Shown in pieces: positions 24,517 through 36,881 of a stretch of 64,000 nt of DNA (its first letter is position 1; every line of letters starts with the position of its first letter). The stretch spans positions 124,001 to 188,000 of the forward strand of contig BJKQ01000014.1 in NCBI GenBank assembly GCA_006538405.1, in the 5' to 3' direction. Source of the DNA: Hansfordia pulvinata (taxonomy: Eukaryota > Ascomycota > Sordariomycetes > Xylariales). A program made the translations under genes and the position numbers. A model generated the notes under the pieces. The model ran no database searches. It saw only the letters and a program-made list of their open reading frames with translations, and was not told the DNA's origin.

Positions 24517-27500
24517 AGGTACGCGCACACCGCTCCCAGAGGAGCAATGGCCGCAATCCGATGCCGAGAGGGGGCAGCGGGCCGTTGCCATTGCCTCCGA
24601 CGAGCCGTCAGCCATGCGTGGTTGCTGGCGATCTGGGCACAAATCATGCACTTGACTAGATGCCCCGGGTTGCCTGAGAGTGTGCCACATGAGGTGCGCG
24701 AGACCCAGGAGCAAGCGCGGCAAGAGTCGCCCAAACTGCGGCCACGCCTCAGCTCAACCGGGCCGACAAGCGAATCCTCCAACTCGTGTACCGCCCCGGA
24801 TGCTCCGAAGACAGTCTCCGGGTGCGGGTACTAGCTTAGGGCATACCGGCTGTCGATAGTGCCGAAACAGTTGCCTCTTTGCAGCACTTGCTGGAGCTGG
24901 CGGCTTTGACGGTACTCGTCTATCTTCAGGCGCAATGCATGCGGGCTTGTGCATTCGTGGTCGGTCGATCGGTGAGCCATGTGGCTGGCGAGCGTTTGAC
25001 GGGGTGGTGTGCGGTGGGTGGGTTTGTTATCCAAGGACAATGCGAGCGTGCTGCTGGGCCGAGCTGGGCATCATCATCATCATCGTCCACGTCATCGTGA
25101 CCGTTGTGCCTATCGGCCTCATCTCTTTGGTCTCCTCATGAGTTGCCTAGTCCGCCGGAGGGGTCGCGCACGCTGTTCGTCGGTACCAGCAGAGTCGGCG
25201 CCGTCGGACATGGGAAATGTGTCGGATGATTAGAAATGGCTAGGGGCGGCCACCCCTGTCCTGCGCGTCCTGCAGCGCCGCTGCTGTACCCCAGCACCCC
25301 AGTTAGGGTCACACTGGCATGGGCGGACACACAGACGCCCTGCTCGGTGCGGGCCTGGTGGCAGGGATCGCTCGTGCTTGGCGGAGGCGCGCGGGCTCCC
25401 ACAAGCAAATGAGGGTGACGATGACGAGTGGAGGGCATGCAATAATGCGAAGCCACACGGCGGAGTAGCAGATCTATCTCCGCCTCCAGAGCAGGGGAAA
25501 GCCGTGGGTTTTCTAGAACTCGACGATCTTCCATGTTGGAGCAGTGGAGCTTGGCGAGCCCACACCAATACTGATTGAATTGGACCAGACTCGAGGGGGC
25601 GATCAGGCTGAATTGGAAAGGAGCCTGACCATGTCGACTTTGCAGCAGAGAGAGGGAGCACCGGAAACCAGCGAGGCGGAGGTCAGGTAAGTGAGGAGGT
25701 GGATGTAACAAGATCGATGGGTAACACTGATCTGGATGGGAGACCTCCAGGTTGCGAGCAGCCAACAAGGTATGACGGGCAACTACCTACCTAAAGCATC
25801 TCGTGTTAAGGAGGTACCTGGTAGCAATTGGAAGATTTCGGACGATACCATCGAAATTGTACTTCTGGAAGCGACCTACTGGCTAGATCAGCTCGTGATA
25901 CCTGGGCGATACACATCCCTGCGCGCTGCAGGCTCCATTCAGCATTGTCTGGTCATTCCATATAGGTATGTTTCTTGTATTCTTCAAGTGCCCGCGAATG
26001 TCGCTTCCAACCAGTGCTTCTATGCCTCTTGCTGATCGTGCCTGCCCAACCTGCTTGTCACACGAAGAGCGCGGATCCGGGTATCTCTTAATGACCCAGC
26101 GACTGACTGCCGCCGTCGGGTGCGACTGCATACATTAGGGCTCGTACTAGTACTATGGGGTAAGAGGCACTCACGGGCACCTTCCTCAAATATACGAGTA
26201 TGAGGCCCTCGGGAGGTCGACACAGGGACGAGATCTGGGTGCTCAGAGCGAAGGGGCACGCACCCGTAACCGGAGACTTGCCCAGGGATCTGAGTGCTTG
26301 TACTCAAACGGGGTAGACGCGCACGCGGGCTAGAGAATTTGTGCAATGGATGATTTCAATGCTTTCTTTTTACTATTCTAGATCATTTTCAGTCCAAACC
26401 TTCTGCAATGCCCAATCAGGGAAAGTTGGGCCCAAGGCCGGCATCCGCCCCTGCCCGTCAGGGAGAGTACCTACTCGTACGAGTATTCCCGCACCTGCCT
26501 CCGTCTGTTGGTATCCAAGGACATCGAAGGCTGCATCATGCTCGTGCACGGTACTTGTCTGAGCAGTGCTGACGGTTCATTTGCGCCCATAAGCAAGAGA
26601 TGTCTGTACTCAGCAAGCCAGGTCTGAATGTATCTACAGCCCGGATATCCCTCTCTCGTTCGTACCCAACGACGACATCGGCCCTCCCGTCCTTGAATGA
26701 GTGAGGCCAGCTCCTTGTTCATGATCACGCTGCGAGGCCGCTGTTTACATCATCACAATCTTGATCCAACCACTCGAGTCCTCGCGGCCCCTCTCCCCCA
26801 TCTACCCTCGTTGCCATCGTTCTGATTCGCGCCCAAACATCTTCCGCAATGCGCGCCGGTCTGCGAGTACTCGCGCTCGCACGTACATCTGCATATCCGG
26901 CCATGCGTGCCCACACGCGATCACCCAGAGGGGATTCATATGCGCATGTCCCGCCGAGGCAGAGGCAGATGCGCGCCCAGGCACGGTCGCTCGCCACTCC
27001 ACTCCAGCCCTGGCAAATCCAGGGATCCCGCCACCAACATCGTCATTTGCTGGATCCAACAAGTCTGGGTCCGTCAGATGGTCCTCGCCGGATAGTAGGG
27101 ACGCGCACGCACGCCCGGCGCGGCATGGAGAGGGGGGGGATATTGTCGCGGTGTCTCGTCTGCCCCAGCATCGCATGCAATGGCCGTCCGTCTTGACCTG
27201 CAACAGCGACGGCCGCGCTGTCCCCACTGGCCGCCATCCATGTGTCTGACGACCCCGACCTGCCTGCGATACCACTGGATGCTCCTATCCGCCACTGGAG
27301 CCGGAGCATGACGGGTGCGTCGACAACGAGCCGAGCGCCTTGGGCGTCGCGCGCCTTGCGTTTCTTGCTCTTGCTCAAGCTCGTGGCCCCCCCGGACGGC
27401 GTGGTCAGGTGGCTGGCCCCAAGTTAGCCCCGAGCCACTGACTGGTGGGGATAAGACGGGGCCCTCAATTGTCGTCATCCACGCACAGACAACGGCCAAC

Positions 27501-28748
27501 ATCAGTGCAGCTTCGTCGGGTTGCGAAGACGAAATGCTACCTCGGCTTACCGGTGGCCTCGCCCCATTGCAGAATATCGCCGTGGCGCCAGCACCAGCGG
27601 CTACTGACGAGTCCATCCTCAGAGGCCGCCCCTCGCCGGCCGGACGACATGCCTTGTGTAGCCTCACATGCTGGCTTTTCGAAGCTTGCATCCGCCGCTT
27701 GATTGGCTGTGGGCACCAAACCTCTGGCCTGTCAGCGGCCGGGCGGGCAGGGCAGCATGCGACCGGTATGGCACACCAAGTCTTCCCCACGAGGCGGTGG
27801 CAGGCCATGCCACACTCTGCACACCACGTATGGGCCCACGGCCTTCGCCGCACCGCGCCGCACCGCACAGCGCAACACTAGCAGCACCACGTCGTCAAGA
27901 TGAAATCTTTTCGGCCTGTCACCTGACCCACGGCACCGTCGCACGCACCGCCGACCGCACGGCAATGCTACGTTGTGGTCCGCAATGCCGCTCGATTCGG
28001 CCCACGCAAGATCGGCACGAGAATAGCACGACGCAGCCCCGGGCTGGACGACTGGCCTCCACTTGCCTAAAGGGACATCTTTCGACTTTTGGCGCATCTC
28101 CTGTACGAGCATACGCGAAACCACAATCGCAGCCTCTCGTCACGCGCAGGCTATTTTCCTTTTGCAACAATCATCATATATTTTGTCTCTACGGGCGGCG
28201 AGACATCAGATCAGCCGCGGGCAGCGGCACTCCGCCCATGTTGCCGAACCCAGCGAGCGAGAGCGTACCTGGTGTCCGGGCCAGGCCGGGCAGCTTGACT
28301 GGCGAGATTGTTGAGGCGCGAGTGCTTGAAGGTGCGTGAGAAGCGGCGTGCGAGCAAGCAGGCGGCGCCTCGTGCCCTCCTGCATTTGTTAGCTGCCTGC
28401 ATTGTCCAGATCACGATTACACTGCGTACCACTCAATCGATGCCGCGTTGAAAGAAGCCTACCCCAGCGGCGCTATCACGTCGCTTACTGGCCATCAAGC
28501 TAGCTGTTCCATGCCCTTGACGACACACTGGACCCTCAGCGCTTCGCCTCAACCCCGGAACTTGTCAGCACCAATGGCCGCGCCCGCGTGTTGCCGACGC
28601 ACCCATCTCGCATTCCCAGATTCATACTTGTACATACGTGCCCAGCCTGAAGAGCAGACTGATGGGGAGGCTACCTGCTCACCGCTTGACCGCCTCGCCG
28701 TGGTTACATACCGGTGCGGCGACGCGCACCAGACATGTGCACCACACC

Positions 28749-28766
28749 ACACACACACACACACAC
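28749..28766 (+). repeat. (CA)n microsatellite
   Basis: About 9 CA units inside a longer CA-rich stretch, outside any gene. Confidence 0.7.
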
Positions 28767-30365
28767 CTCTCATGCACACACGTACGTCCACGCGCCGGAG
28801 CCAGTTTGCAGTGTGCTGGCACCTACTTTGGGCAGTCGACCAGTAGCCAGTAAGCCGCACATTCCGGGCTGTGAGGGGATGAACAGACCCGATAAGGCAC
28901 GAGCCAGGGATCGGGGTATACTCGGTCAATGGGCATTGCAGTTCCCGTCCTCGTGCGTGCCACCGGCAGCCCAGGAGGGGCCACCACGTCAGAGGGGCCC
29001 GAGAAGGAATTGTAGCGAATGCACAATTACCGTACCACGCGTACGAGTACGTCCAAGCAAGCCAGTTCGGTCGGCCCCCTGTATACCTGTGGGCTACAGA
29101 AAGCCACCCCATACAGGTACGAGTACTCGCTCGTACGCTTCTTGAGTAATGACATTCGCCTTGCGAGTGCTCACGAGGCACGCCGGGGGAGGGGTAAACG
29201 TATCGTGTACTACAGTGTATGGTCCACCGACCGACCGACCGTCCAGGGCAGATGCGGCAGGGCGATGCACGAGGACAAGCCATTGCAACGAGGACAAGCC
29301 ACGCTGCGGATGGAAGCGGCAAAGCGACGCGGCGAGAAGGACGAAGACGAAGACGACAGAACAGCGGGCAGAAGCAACGCAGAGCGAAACCAAGCAAGCA
29401 AACAGCACAAGCAAAGTTTTTTCCTTCTTTCCCCCTTGGCCTGGCCTGGCATGTCACCATGCTTCTGGAGGCGCCGTCTGGTCAGATTGCTTTGGTGGGC
29501 TGTTGGAGCAGCCTTGCCCAGGCGCTAGCCGTAACAGGCATGGCCGTGAGGTCTATCAGTGCTTTTTCCTCGAGCTGATATTTCTTCTTCTTCGCCGGGC
29601 TAGGTTCGCATATGCAGTTGCACCATTTCTCGACCATGCAGCCAGCGACGAGCCCGGCCGCCGTTCTGGAGAGCACGAGTCGTCGCGATTGGAAGCAAAG
29701 GCGACAGGGGCTGGTCCTTGTCCGGGAAACACCCTTGATCCCAACGCTGCGCGCCAGACCGGGGCGAGCAAGCAATGCCATCGACGAGAAGAGTACGAGT
29801 ACTCGAGGGCGTGCTGCAGCCGGACCTGTCTGCACTGGTATCTCTGCTCTCGGCCCCGGGGTCCCGTGGGCCCGTAGTCGTGCGTGCGGACCGCAGCAGA
29901 GCACACCAAACAGGTGCCATGCGTCGTCGGACGCACAACCGTCGCACACGTGCCCTGTAACCGTACCCGAGACGGCGCGATGAGCTGGGTCAGGATGCAC
30001 GAGAGGTAGGTAGGTAGGCAGGCAGGCACGGTAGGTAGGTGCAGGCGGGCAGGTACTTTACCCGGAGACGGTGAGCGTGGAGGCATGCCATTCTGTGCGG
30101 TGGACGAGCATGCGCGCAGGTGCGCAGGGCAGTACGAGTATGCGCCGCGACGGGTGGCGTGGCTTTCGTGATGATGCCTGTGTTTGGGCTGCGTGGTGTG
30201 TGGCCTGGTCAGTTGGCGCACCGCGAACCCCTCCCTCCCTTGGAACTTTTACCACCGGTGAAGGACTGACGAGGGAGGGGGCGTGGCGGGGGCCGAATAG
30301 GGCAGGCAGGCCAAGGCTCCTCAACAGGTGGAGGGCGCGGCTTTGCTTCGCGCCAGCCGAGCCGA

Positions 30366-30420
30366 TTTTTTTTTTTTGTTCCTTCTCTTTCCTTTTTTCC
30401 TTTTTTCTTTTTTTCTTTCT
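30366..30420 (+). repeat. poly-pyrimidine (T-rich) tract
   Basis: About 55 bases of T runs broken by C. It has no open frame of interest; a transcription-related role is possible but not shown. Confidence 0.6.
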
Positions 30421-32712
30421 GCAAGATTTCCAGAAGGAAAGAAGAGGTCAAAACTCTAGCAAGTACGAATAATCAAAGAGCGGGTGAACGTCGGCACCGG
30501 GCAGCAGGATCTAAGTGCGTGCTATGGTTCTGCTACTCCGTATGAGTAGTCTGCCTACCTATGCAGTCCGGTACGCCTTGAGGATCGCGTACCTGCCCTG
30601 CGTTTGCCCGTGTGTTGGAAAGCCAGAGGGGTCTTTCTCTTCCTTATGCGGGTCTCTGTGTGTGTTCTCTATTTCTGTCTACGAGTCTCGGTATATGTTC
30701 CGCGCACACTGGATTCAGTAAAAGTACGAGTACCTGCCGGGGGAGGGCCAGTCGGAGCAGTCACCAGGGACATCCAGTCTATGCAGGGGCTCGTCAGGGC
30801 GGCCGGATCTGATCGATGGCCAGGGTTTTGAAGGTTGGGGTACAGAGGGACTTGTAGAGCAAAACGGCTCTTCAGCGACGACCTCGAGAGCACAGGTGCA
30901 GCGACCTACTCGTACCTGTAGCCTACATCCATTACGTGAAGGCTCCTTCTGCTGCCGGGCGAGATCTGTGGACATCCATCTCAGCCGGCTGGAGATGATT
31001 CCGTGTTGGCTGGCTCTGGAGCAGGCGATCTCGTACCTGGCACGCCTCCACGCCTGCAGCTGGCTCCCCGGGGCGGGCTATTATTACTCGTCGCGGACTC
31101 GGGCGGCCGTGACGAGCGTGCTTCGTCTGTCGGTACTGCCACGGTACCTCTGGGCAGCGATGGAGGAGCCCACATGGAGCTCCACCGGGCCTCCGCCCCG
31201 GTCGACACAGCGCAGCAAGTTGGCAAGTGTCCCGCGAGGCCCGAGCATCCCAGGTCCCCATCTGCCAGAGACTTTGTCATCTTGACAGGATCATCTGTTC
31301 GGGTCGCACTTGCGATTTGCTTTTCGTCCTAGGCCAGGAGCTGCCCGTGCTACGGCTGCGGGCGCGCCGGTACGAGACCCGGGGGCTCCCTGCTACCTGG
31401 CCCCTCGCAGCCGCGCAGGGCGGCGCAGCCGTACCGCGGGCTCGCGGGACGGGTACCGTCGCTGCCTCGAGCGATGGGCCAACCCAAACCAAGCCAACCC
31501 AGACCGGACCGGACCAGCGCCGTGCCTTCCCACACGCCGTTTCCCTGGGTTCCATTTCAAGCCCGCCGGGTCCACGCTCACTCTCGCTCTTTCTCCCGCT
31601 GGGGCCGCCGGGCGTGTGTGTCTGCCCTCCTCGCTCAGCTTGCTTGTTCCTTCCATTATTGCTTGCTTGGTAAGGTTGGTTAAGGTTAGGTAGGTAGGTA
31701 GATAGGCAGGTAGGAAGGTACTCGTACCTACCTTACCTGACGTGGTTTCTCGGGCTCTGGGCCCAGTGCTTTGCTTGCCCCAGTTACACGTGCTTGCCCT
31801 ACGTGGGCGCCGGCCAGGGCCGTACAGAGTACCTCCATACTTGCCGCCGTACCTTGGCTCTTTTCTCGTGCGTGCGCTGGGGAGCTCCCGTCGTCCAGCC
31901 CAGCCCAGTCCAGTCCGGCGGCCACGGTCGTCGGTCTTGTGTCTCCAGTCTGCCTGCCTGCCTATCCGTCCCTTGCCTTGTCTCCCGCTCACACCTCTCG
32001 CGCACCCTCTCTCTTGTCACCGCTGGTTCCAATCTTATTTTAAATAAATGAATATCCTCTCGCCCTGCTACCCGGCCCTGAGCCGCGTGGCTCCTCGTCT
32101 CTTGATATATCCCAAGCCGCCGTGACTTGTCATCGCTCCCAGCGACCTGCCACTACGACGACTGCTCGCTCCTCCTCCTCCCTTCTCCTCCTATTATTAT
32201 TACTGCCTGTCTATATCCCTGACGATTCTATTCTTAAATCTTAGCTGCCGCCTCGTCGTTCGGCCTTGCTGCTTCCACGCCATCTCTCTTCTCTTATTGC
32301 ATCTCGATCTGGTGGCCGGCTTTGGTGGTCGCCGCCTTCCTACCCTTGACTCGCCTCTCGCGATATTTCACTCCAGCCTATTAGCCTGCTAGGCTCGCTA
32401 GCCTGCCCATGCCGTCGGGTCTCTGCCACTACAACCACACTCATCAGCTGGCGCCAACGCTGCCGTCGCTGCTTCCACCGCCGCTGTCGCTAATACGCCA
32501 CGGCATACTTCAACGTCGCCTGTAACGCGTCTCCCATTAGAGGAGTTCCTTGTCATCTTCAGAGCTGGGCTGCTTTTCGTCAGACTAAAGAATCCAAGAA
32601 TCCAATCGCCCTGTCGCCTCTGCACTGCATTCACGCATTACAGCCGTCGTGTCAAGTAAACCCCGTGGAGTTGGTGATCTGGGCCTCTCGGGCTTGAGAA
32701 TCTTCCGGAAGT

Positions 32713-34679
32713 ATGGCCAGAAAGTCTGGTGCGGTGGGCGCTCCGCCTTCAACGGCTGGTGACAATGCCCACCTCCCTCCGTTCCCACGGCAGCAAATGC
32801 TGGTCCTAGGTACGCATCGATATACCCTGCCTGCCAGTTTTGACTTGACCCCTCGGCTCACATTCTCAAAGCTATCTGCCGCATCTGTGAGCCGATTGCG
32901 TTCATGGGTATCTTCCCCTATATCTACTTCATGATCCAGGACTTTCACATCACCGAGGATCAGAACAAGATCTCCTTCTACGCCGGAATGGTCACCTCGG
33001 CGTTCACTTTTGCCGAGTTCTCTACTGGACTGTTCTGGGGTCGCCTGAGCGACAGGATAGGCAGAAAACCCGTACTGCTTACAGGCCTGATTGGTACGGC
33101 TCTGAGTGTGCTGATTTTCGGGTTTGCCCCGAATCTCAAAACCGCTCTGATCGCGCGCGCTGTCGGCGGTCTGCTCAACGGGTACGAGAGGTCCCTTTCT
33201 CAATTCAGCCTTGCTTACTAACAGATCCCAGAAACATGGGAGTTTTGCAGACAACTGTGGCAGAGCTTGTCACTGTTAAGGAACACCAACGTAGGTCTCC
33301 GATCTGGATACCTAGCACGCTGGGTGCTAATTCTTCCTCACAGCACGAGCCTACACTATCATGCCGGTTGTTTGGTGCCTCGGGTAAGTTATCTGTCCAT
33401 CTGCGCAGCTTAACCAACTGACTGACACTCGATCACAGTTCCATCGTGGGGCCCATGATTGGCGGCGCTCTTGCACGACCTTGCATCAGCTACCCGACTC
33501 TGTTTGAGCAGGGTACCATTTGGGACCGTTTCCCGTACTTGCTGCCTAATCTCTTCAGCGCTCTCATTGTCGTAGTTGGCGTCGTCAACGGAATCCTCTT
33601 CTTAGAGGAAACCCACTCGGAGAAGAGAATGAAGCGTGATCGCGGCCTGGAGGTGGGCCGGTGGATTCTTTCCAAGGTGTCCAAGTGCGCAGAGGTCCGC
33701 GATGAAAAGACCAAGTTGGCGGAGATGGAGGAAACGCGACCTTTGATCTCCCACGACGAGGAACAGCTCCCTGGATACTGCACCGCCGAGAACTCGCCCA
33801 TCAGCTCTCCTCGCCTGCAGGCTGCGCCGGGCTCGGAAAGCCCGGCCGAGGATTTGCGGCTTGACGGCGGACAGGCCAATATCAAAGGAACCAACAAGAC
33901 CTTCACCAAGCCAGTCATCTTGAACATTGTGTCATTCGGCATACTCGCCTTGTAAGTCATGTGCCGCCAGAATATTGCTGGCACGTACTGACCAGACCAG
34001 CCACACCATGACTTTTGACCAGCTTTTCCCCGTGTTCCTCAGCACTCAAACTCCAGAAAACCAGCCCGCCACCTCGCTGCCTTTCAAGTTTGCCGACGGA
34101 TTCGGGCTCGACAGCAAGACCGTGGGCATCATCCTTAGCATCCAAGGCCTCTATTCTTTACTGCTGAATTTGGTCATCGTTCCGGCTGTTCTTCGACGCT
34201 TTGGTGCTTTCCGCCTGTTCCGTTTCCTCATCCTGGGTTACTTTGCGCTTTACGTCGTGACGCCTTACTTGGTCTTGTTGCCGACACAGATTCGCTTCAT
34301 CGGTGTGGCGCTTGTCCTGGTGTGGAAGTGCACGTTCGCCGGCATGGCGTACCCCAGCAACGCCATCCTCACCGCGGATTCTGCGCCGAGCCATCTCGCC
34401 TTGGGTACCATCAACGGTGTTGCTGCCTCCACGGCCAGTTTGTGTCGAGCATTCGGACCCACCATCTCTGGCATGCTCTATGCCGTCGGCCTCGAGACAG
34501 GATACTCCGGTCTGGCCTGGTGGTGCAGCGCTGTGGTTGCTATTGGTGGCGCTATCGTCTCCATGAACCTCAAGGAACCTCGCGGGCCCATGGCTTCGGC
34601 TGCGCCGAACCCCGATGTTGAAGCCGGCCAACCTCCGACGACGCAATCACCACCCCCGACCCGAGAGGACTCGCCGTGA
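32713..34679 (+). CDS. major facilitator superfamily transporter
   Basis: Six exons: 32713-32809, 32872-33181, 33232-33290, 33344-33383, 33439-33951 and 34001-34679. All phases agree and give 565 residues. The signature between helices 2 and 3, GRLSDRIGRKPVLL, is the classic MFS loop. The N-terminal half starts with LVLAICRICEPIAFMGIFPYI. A long cytoplasmic loop between helices 6 and 7 (about residues 230-325) is charged and Ser/Glu-rich, and the second six helices follow. The overall shape matches the fungal family around yeast YCR023C and plant ZIF1-like carriers; substrates of these are poorly known and I do not assign one. The hydrophilic tail is Pro/Ser/Thr-rich. All five introns are 49-62 nt with clean GT...AG; a branch-like CTAAC precedes the second acceptor. 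Confidence 0.88.
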
Positions 34680-35241
34680 TGGGACTTTTCTCCTTTACGA
34701 CTTGACGATGGCGCGCTTTGCTTAAACTGTTTGAATTGTTGGAGTACACATACCCTCGGTCTAGACACGCCTTCCCCCTAGGCGGTAGGTTTTTCCTTTG
34801 CGCCCTGTTGGGCTTGGTCTCCTTTCTGCGCGAAATTTTGGGAATATCAAATGGGCAACCTCGGTGGAAATTCGATATAGAGAGCGGGACTGGGCAACGG
34901 GAAACTGCAACGGAATCAGCGCAGTCTGCGGTTGCAAGGAGTTTATGACGTTTTGAATGCTTTTCCTGGCCATGTATGTATGTCAATTGCGGTATTTGTG
35001 GGGAACGAGTCTTATTAGAGGCGACAAGATCACGGCACACGAAGGATTTCTTGGGCGAAGATGGGAGGTGCTGTGTGGTTAAGGGCGTCATGGTACCGAA
35101 AGGTGCTTTCCAGAGTTCAGTTATGAATGATTGTATTCTGACTTGAGGGTCGAAGGAAGAGATGATTGTGTCGCTTTGCACTAAATGAAGCCTGCCAGCC
35201 AACTGAGAGACGAAGAGAGGGACCCTTGCATTGCTGGGACA
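34680..35241. other. convergent 3' spacer
   Basis: 560 bases between the MFS gene and the isomerase, relatively AT-rich, as expected of overlapping 3' UTRs. No gene seen. Confidence 0.5.
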
Positions 35242-36440
35242 TTATAATTTGGACGGCTTGGCCCGGCCTTTACTCTTGTCCTCGAGACTCTTCGCCTCGT
35301 GGAGTATGCGCGCCTGTGCGTTTCCCGAGACGAAGCGCTCGGCCAGGGCGTCCATGGCGTTGAGGACGGCGACCATGCGCCCGTCGCGCAGCGGGGCTGT
35401 GACGAGGCGCTTGCCCTCGAGCAGGCTCTCGGGGTCGTTGACGCGGAGCAGCTCGGCGAGATAGGAATCCACCTGCGAGGCAAAAGAAGGAGACGAGCAG
35501 GAGGAGGAGGAGGATGATGATGACGAGGAGGAGGGGGAGGAGACGTCAAAGACGTGGGTGACGGCTCCCCAGTGCTCGAGCTGGGCGGCCGAGACGCGGC
35601 GGCCGAGGACGAGGAAGTCAAAGGCGCGGCGAACGCCGACGGACTGGGCGAGGTTGACGGCGGAGCCGTACTCGGGACGAGACCGAGCTTGGAGAAGGGA
35701 ACCTGCAGGTAGGCGGTTGAGGAGGCGAGGACGATGTCGGCTGTGTTGTTTTGTTTTAGTGTTTCTTCTCGAGTTGTCGTTATCTGAGAGGCAAGACATG
35801 AAGCAGGCGAGAAAAGTCAAATGATAATGATAGGAATTATAAGAACAATAAGACTGACCCAAGCCGGTGAACCAAGCAGCGCCGCCGCCGACGGCAGGGC
35901 CGTTGAGGGCGAGGACGAGGACCTTGCGGTGGTCGACGAGGCTGCGCAGCAGCTCGAGGTGGGTGGCGTACTGTGCCAGCCAGCCGATCTTGCGGGCGGC
36001 CGGGTTGCCGCTCAGCTGCATGTCTGTGGGAAGGCGGGCGCGGATGTCGGCGCCGGCGGAGAACTGGTGTGTTTGTTCATCCCCATGTGTTAGTTGTCTG
36101 TCTGTCTGTGTGCCCAAGATAGGTAGGTAGGTATCGTTTTCTTGAGAATGAGAGAGAAGGCGGAGACAGAAGAAGGAGAGAAAGAATGTGTGAAAGATGA
36201 GAATGGGCAAAAAAGGAAAAGGAAAAGAAAAAAAAAACATGACCGTACAAACCGGCCCTCCCCCGTCAGGACAGTCACGACGGTGGCGGGGTGCTCTTGC
36301 AGCTCGCGCAGGGCGGTGGTGAGGTCCAGCAGCAGGTTGCCGCCAAAGGCGTTGAGCCGGTCCGGGCGGTTGAGCTTGACGGTGCCGACCTGCCCGTCGA
36401 CTGTGACGACGACGTCGGTGTACGTGTGGTGGCCGGCCAT
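35242..36440 (-). CDS. peroxisomal enoyl-CoA isomerase/hydratase (crotonase family), apparent frameshift
   Basis: Three exons on the minus strand: 36440-36249, 36063-35859 and 35740-35242. Crotonase-fold enzyme of fatty-acid beta-oxidation, most like Eci1/Dci1 delta3,delta2-enoyl-CoA isomerases. Visible: KLNRPDRLNAFGGNLLLDL, the CoA oxyanion-hole segment FSAGADIRARL, and NGPAVGGGAAWFTGLADIVLA. The last three residues are SKL, a perfect PTS1 peroxisomal signal. In exon 3 the frame reads YLQVPFSKLGLVP and then continues one frame over as EYGSAVNLAQSVGVRR. One base missing from the G run at 35674-35676 explains it and gives about 298 residues. The break is just before the conserved Glu after VP. 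A microsatellite encodes a tract of about 11 Ser between the core and the C-terminal helices. Isomerase versus hydratase activity cannot be decided here. Confidence 0.85.
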
Positions 36441-36881
36441 TTTTTCGAACTACTGTCGTCGCTGGCTGGCTGTCTGTCGCCTCTTTTCGGTTTTATCCTC
36501 GATCCCCCCGGCGTCTGCCTCTCTCTCTCTCTCTCTCTCTTTTTCTTTCTTGGCTGTTGTGTTGTCTGTACCCCCGGCGAGGAGCTTTACTTATCTCTCC
36601 ACAGCCCGCTCAATGATGATGAGTACCGAGGAATGGTGATGGTGTTGGTGGTGATAAGTTGTGAGTGGTTAGTCGGGATCAGCCGCAGACCACGACGACA
36701 GACGGCGGACGGGCTTCCGGCCGTTAATATCGATTGCACTGCTCCACGCAGCCGCCGCGAGAAACGCGCTCCATCCCCGTAACGTGATCCCCGGTCGGTC
36801 CTCGAATGAATACCTACCTACCTCCCTCTCGGCACGCACGTACAAAAACTCAGTACGAGACGAGTACGGGTACCTACCTTA
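36441..36881. other. promoter side of the isomerase, with a (CT)n repeat
   Basis: 440 bases upstream of the isomerase ATG. A (CT)n run lies at 36519-36540. Stretches of TACCTACCTACC precede the inverted-repeat element. Confidence 0.5.

Larger units (their letters stand above)
15501..32712. other. 17-kb gene-poor region rich in TACGAGTA motifs
   Basis: I find no supportable protein, tRNA or rRNA gene. Open frames of 60-300 codons exist on both strands but overlap one another, lack family motifs and look like chance in GC-rich DNA. The DNA is not AT-rich, so it is not a RIP-mutated transposon graveyard. It holds 26 copies by eye of TACGAGTA/TACTCGTA between 17.1 and 31.8 kb, plus microsatellites (20841-20863, 28749-28766), a G20 tract (19634-19653) and a poly-pyrimidine tract (30366-30420). 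The right end (about 31.7-32.7 kb) is pyrimidine-rich and AT-richer, like the leader of the MFS gene. Non-coding RNA genes or small spliced genes could be missed by eye. Confidence 0.55.

Noticed and set aside
28549..29460. 303-codon open frame on the - strand
   Set aside because: It crosses a CA microsatellite and several TACGAGTA motifs; no family feature seen.
15501..32712. Secondary-metabolite cluster or transposon island
   Set aside because: No synthase, reverse transcriptase, transposase or terminal repeats are visible in the block.
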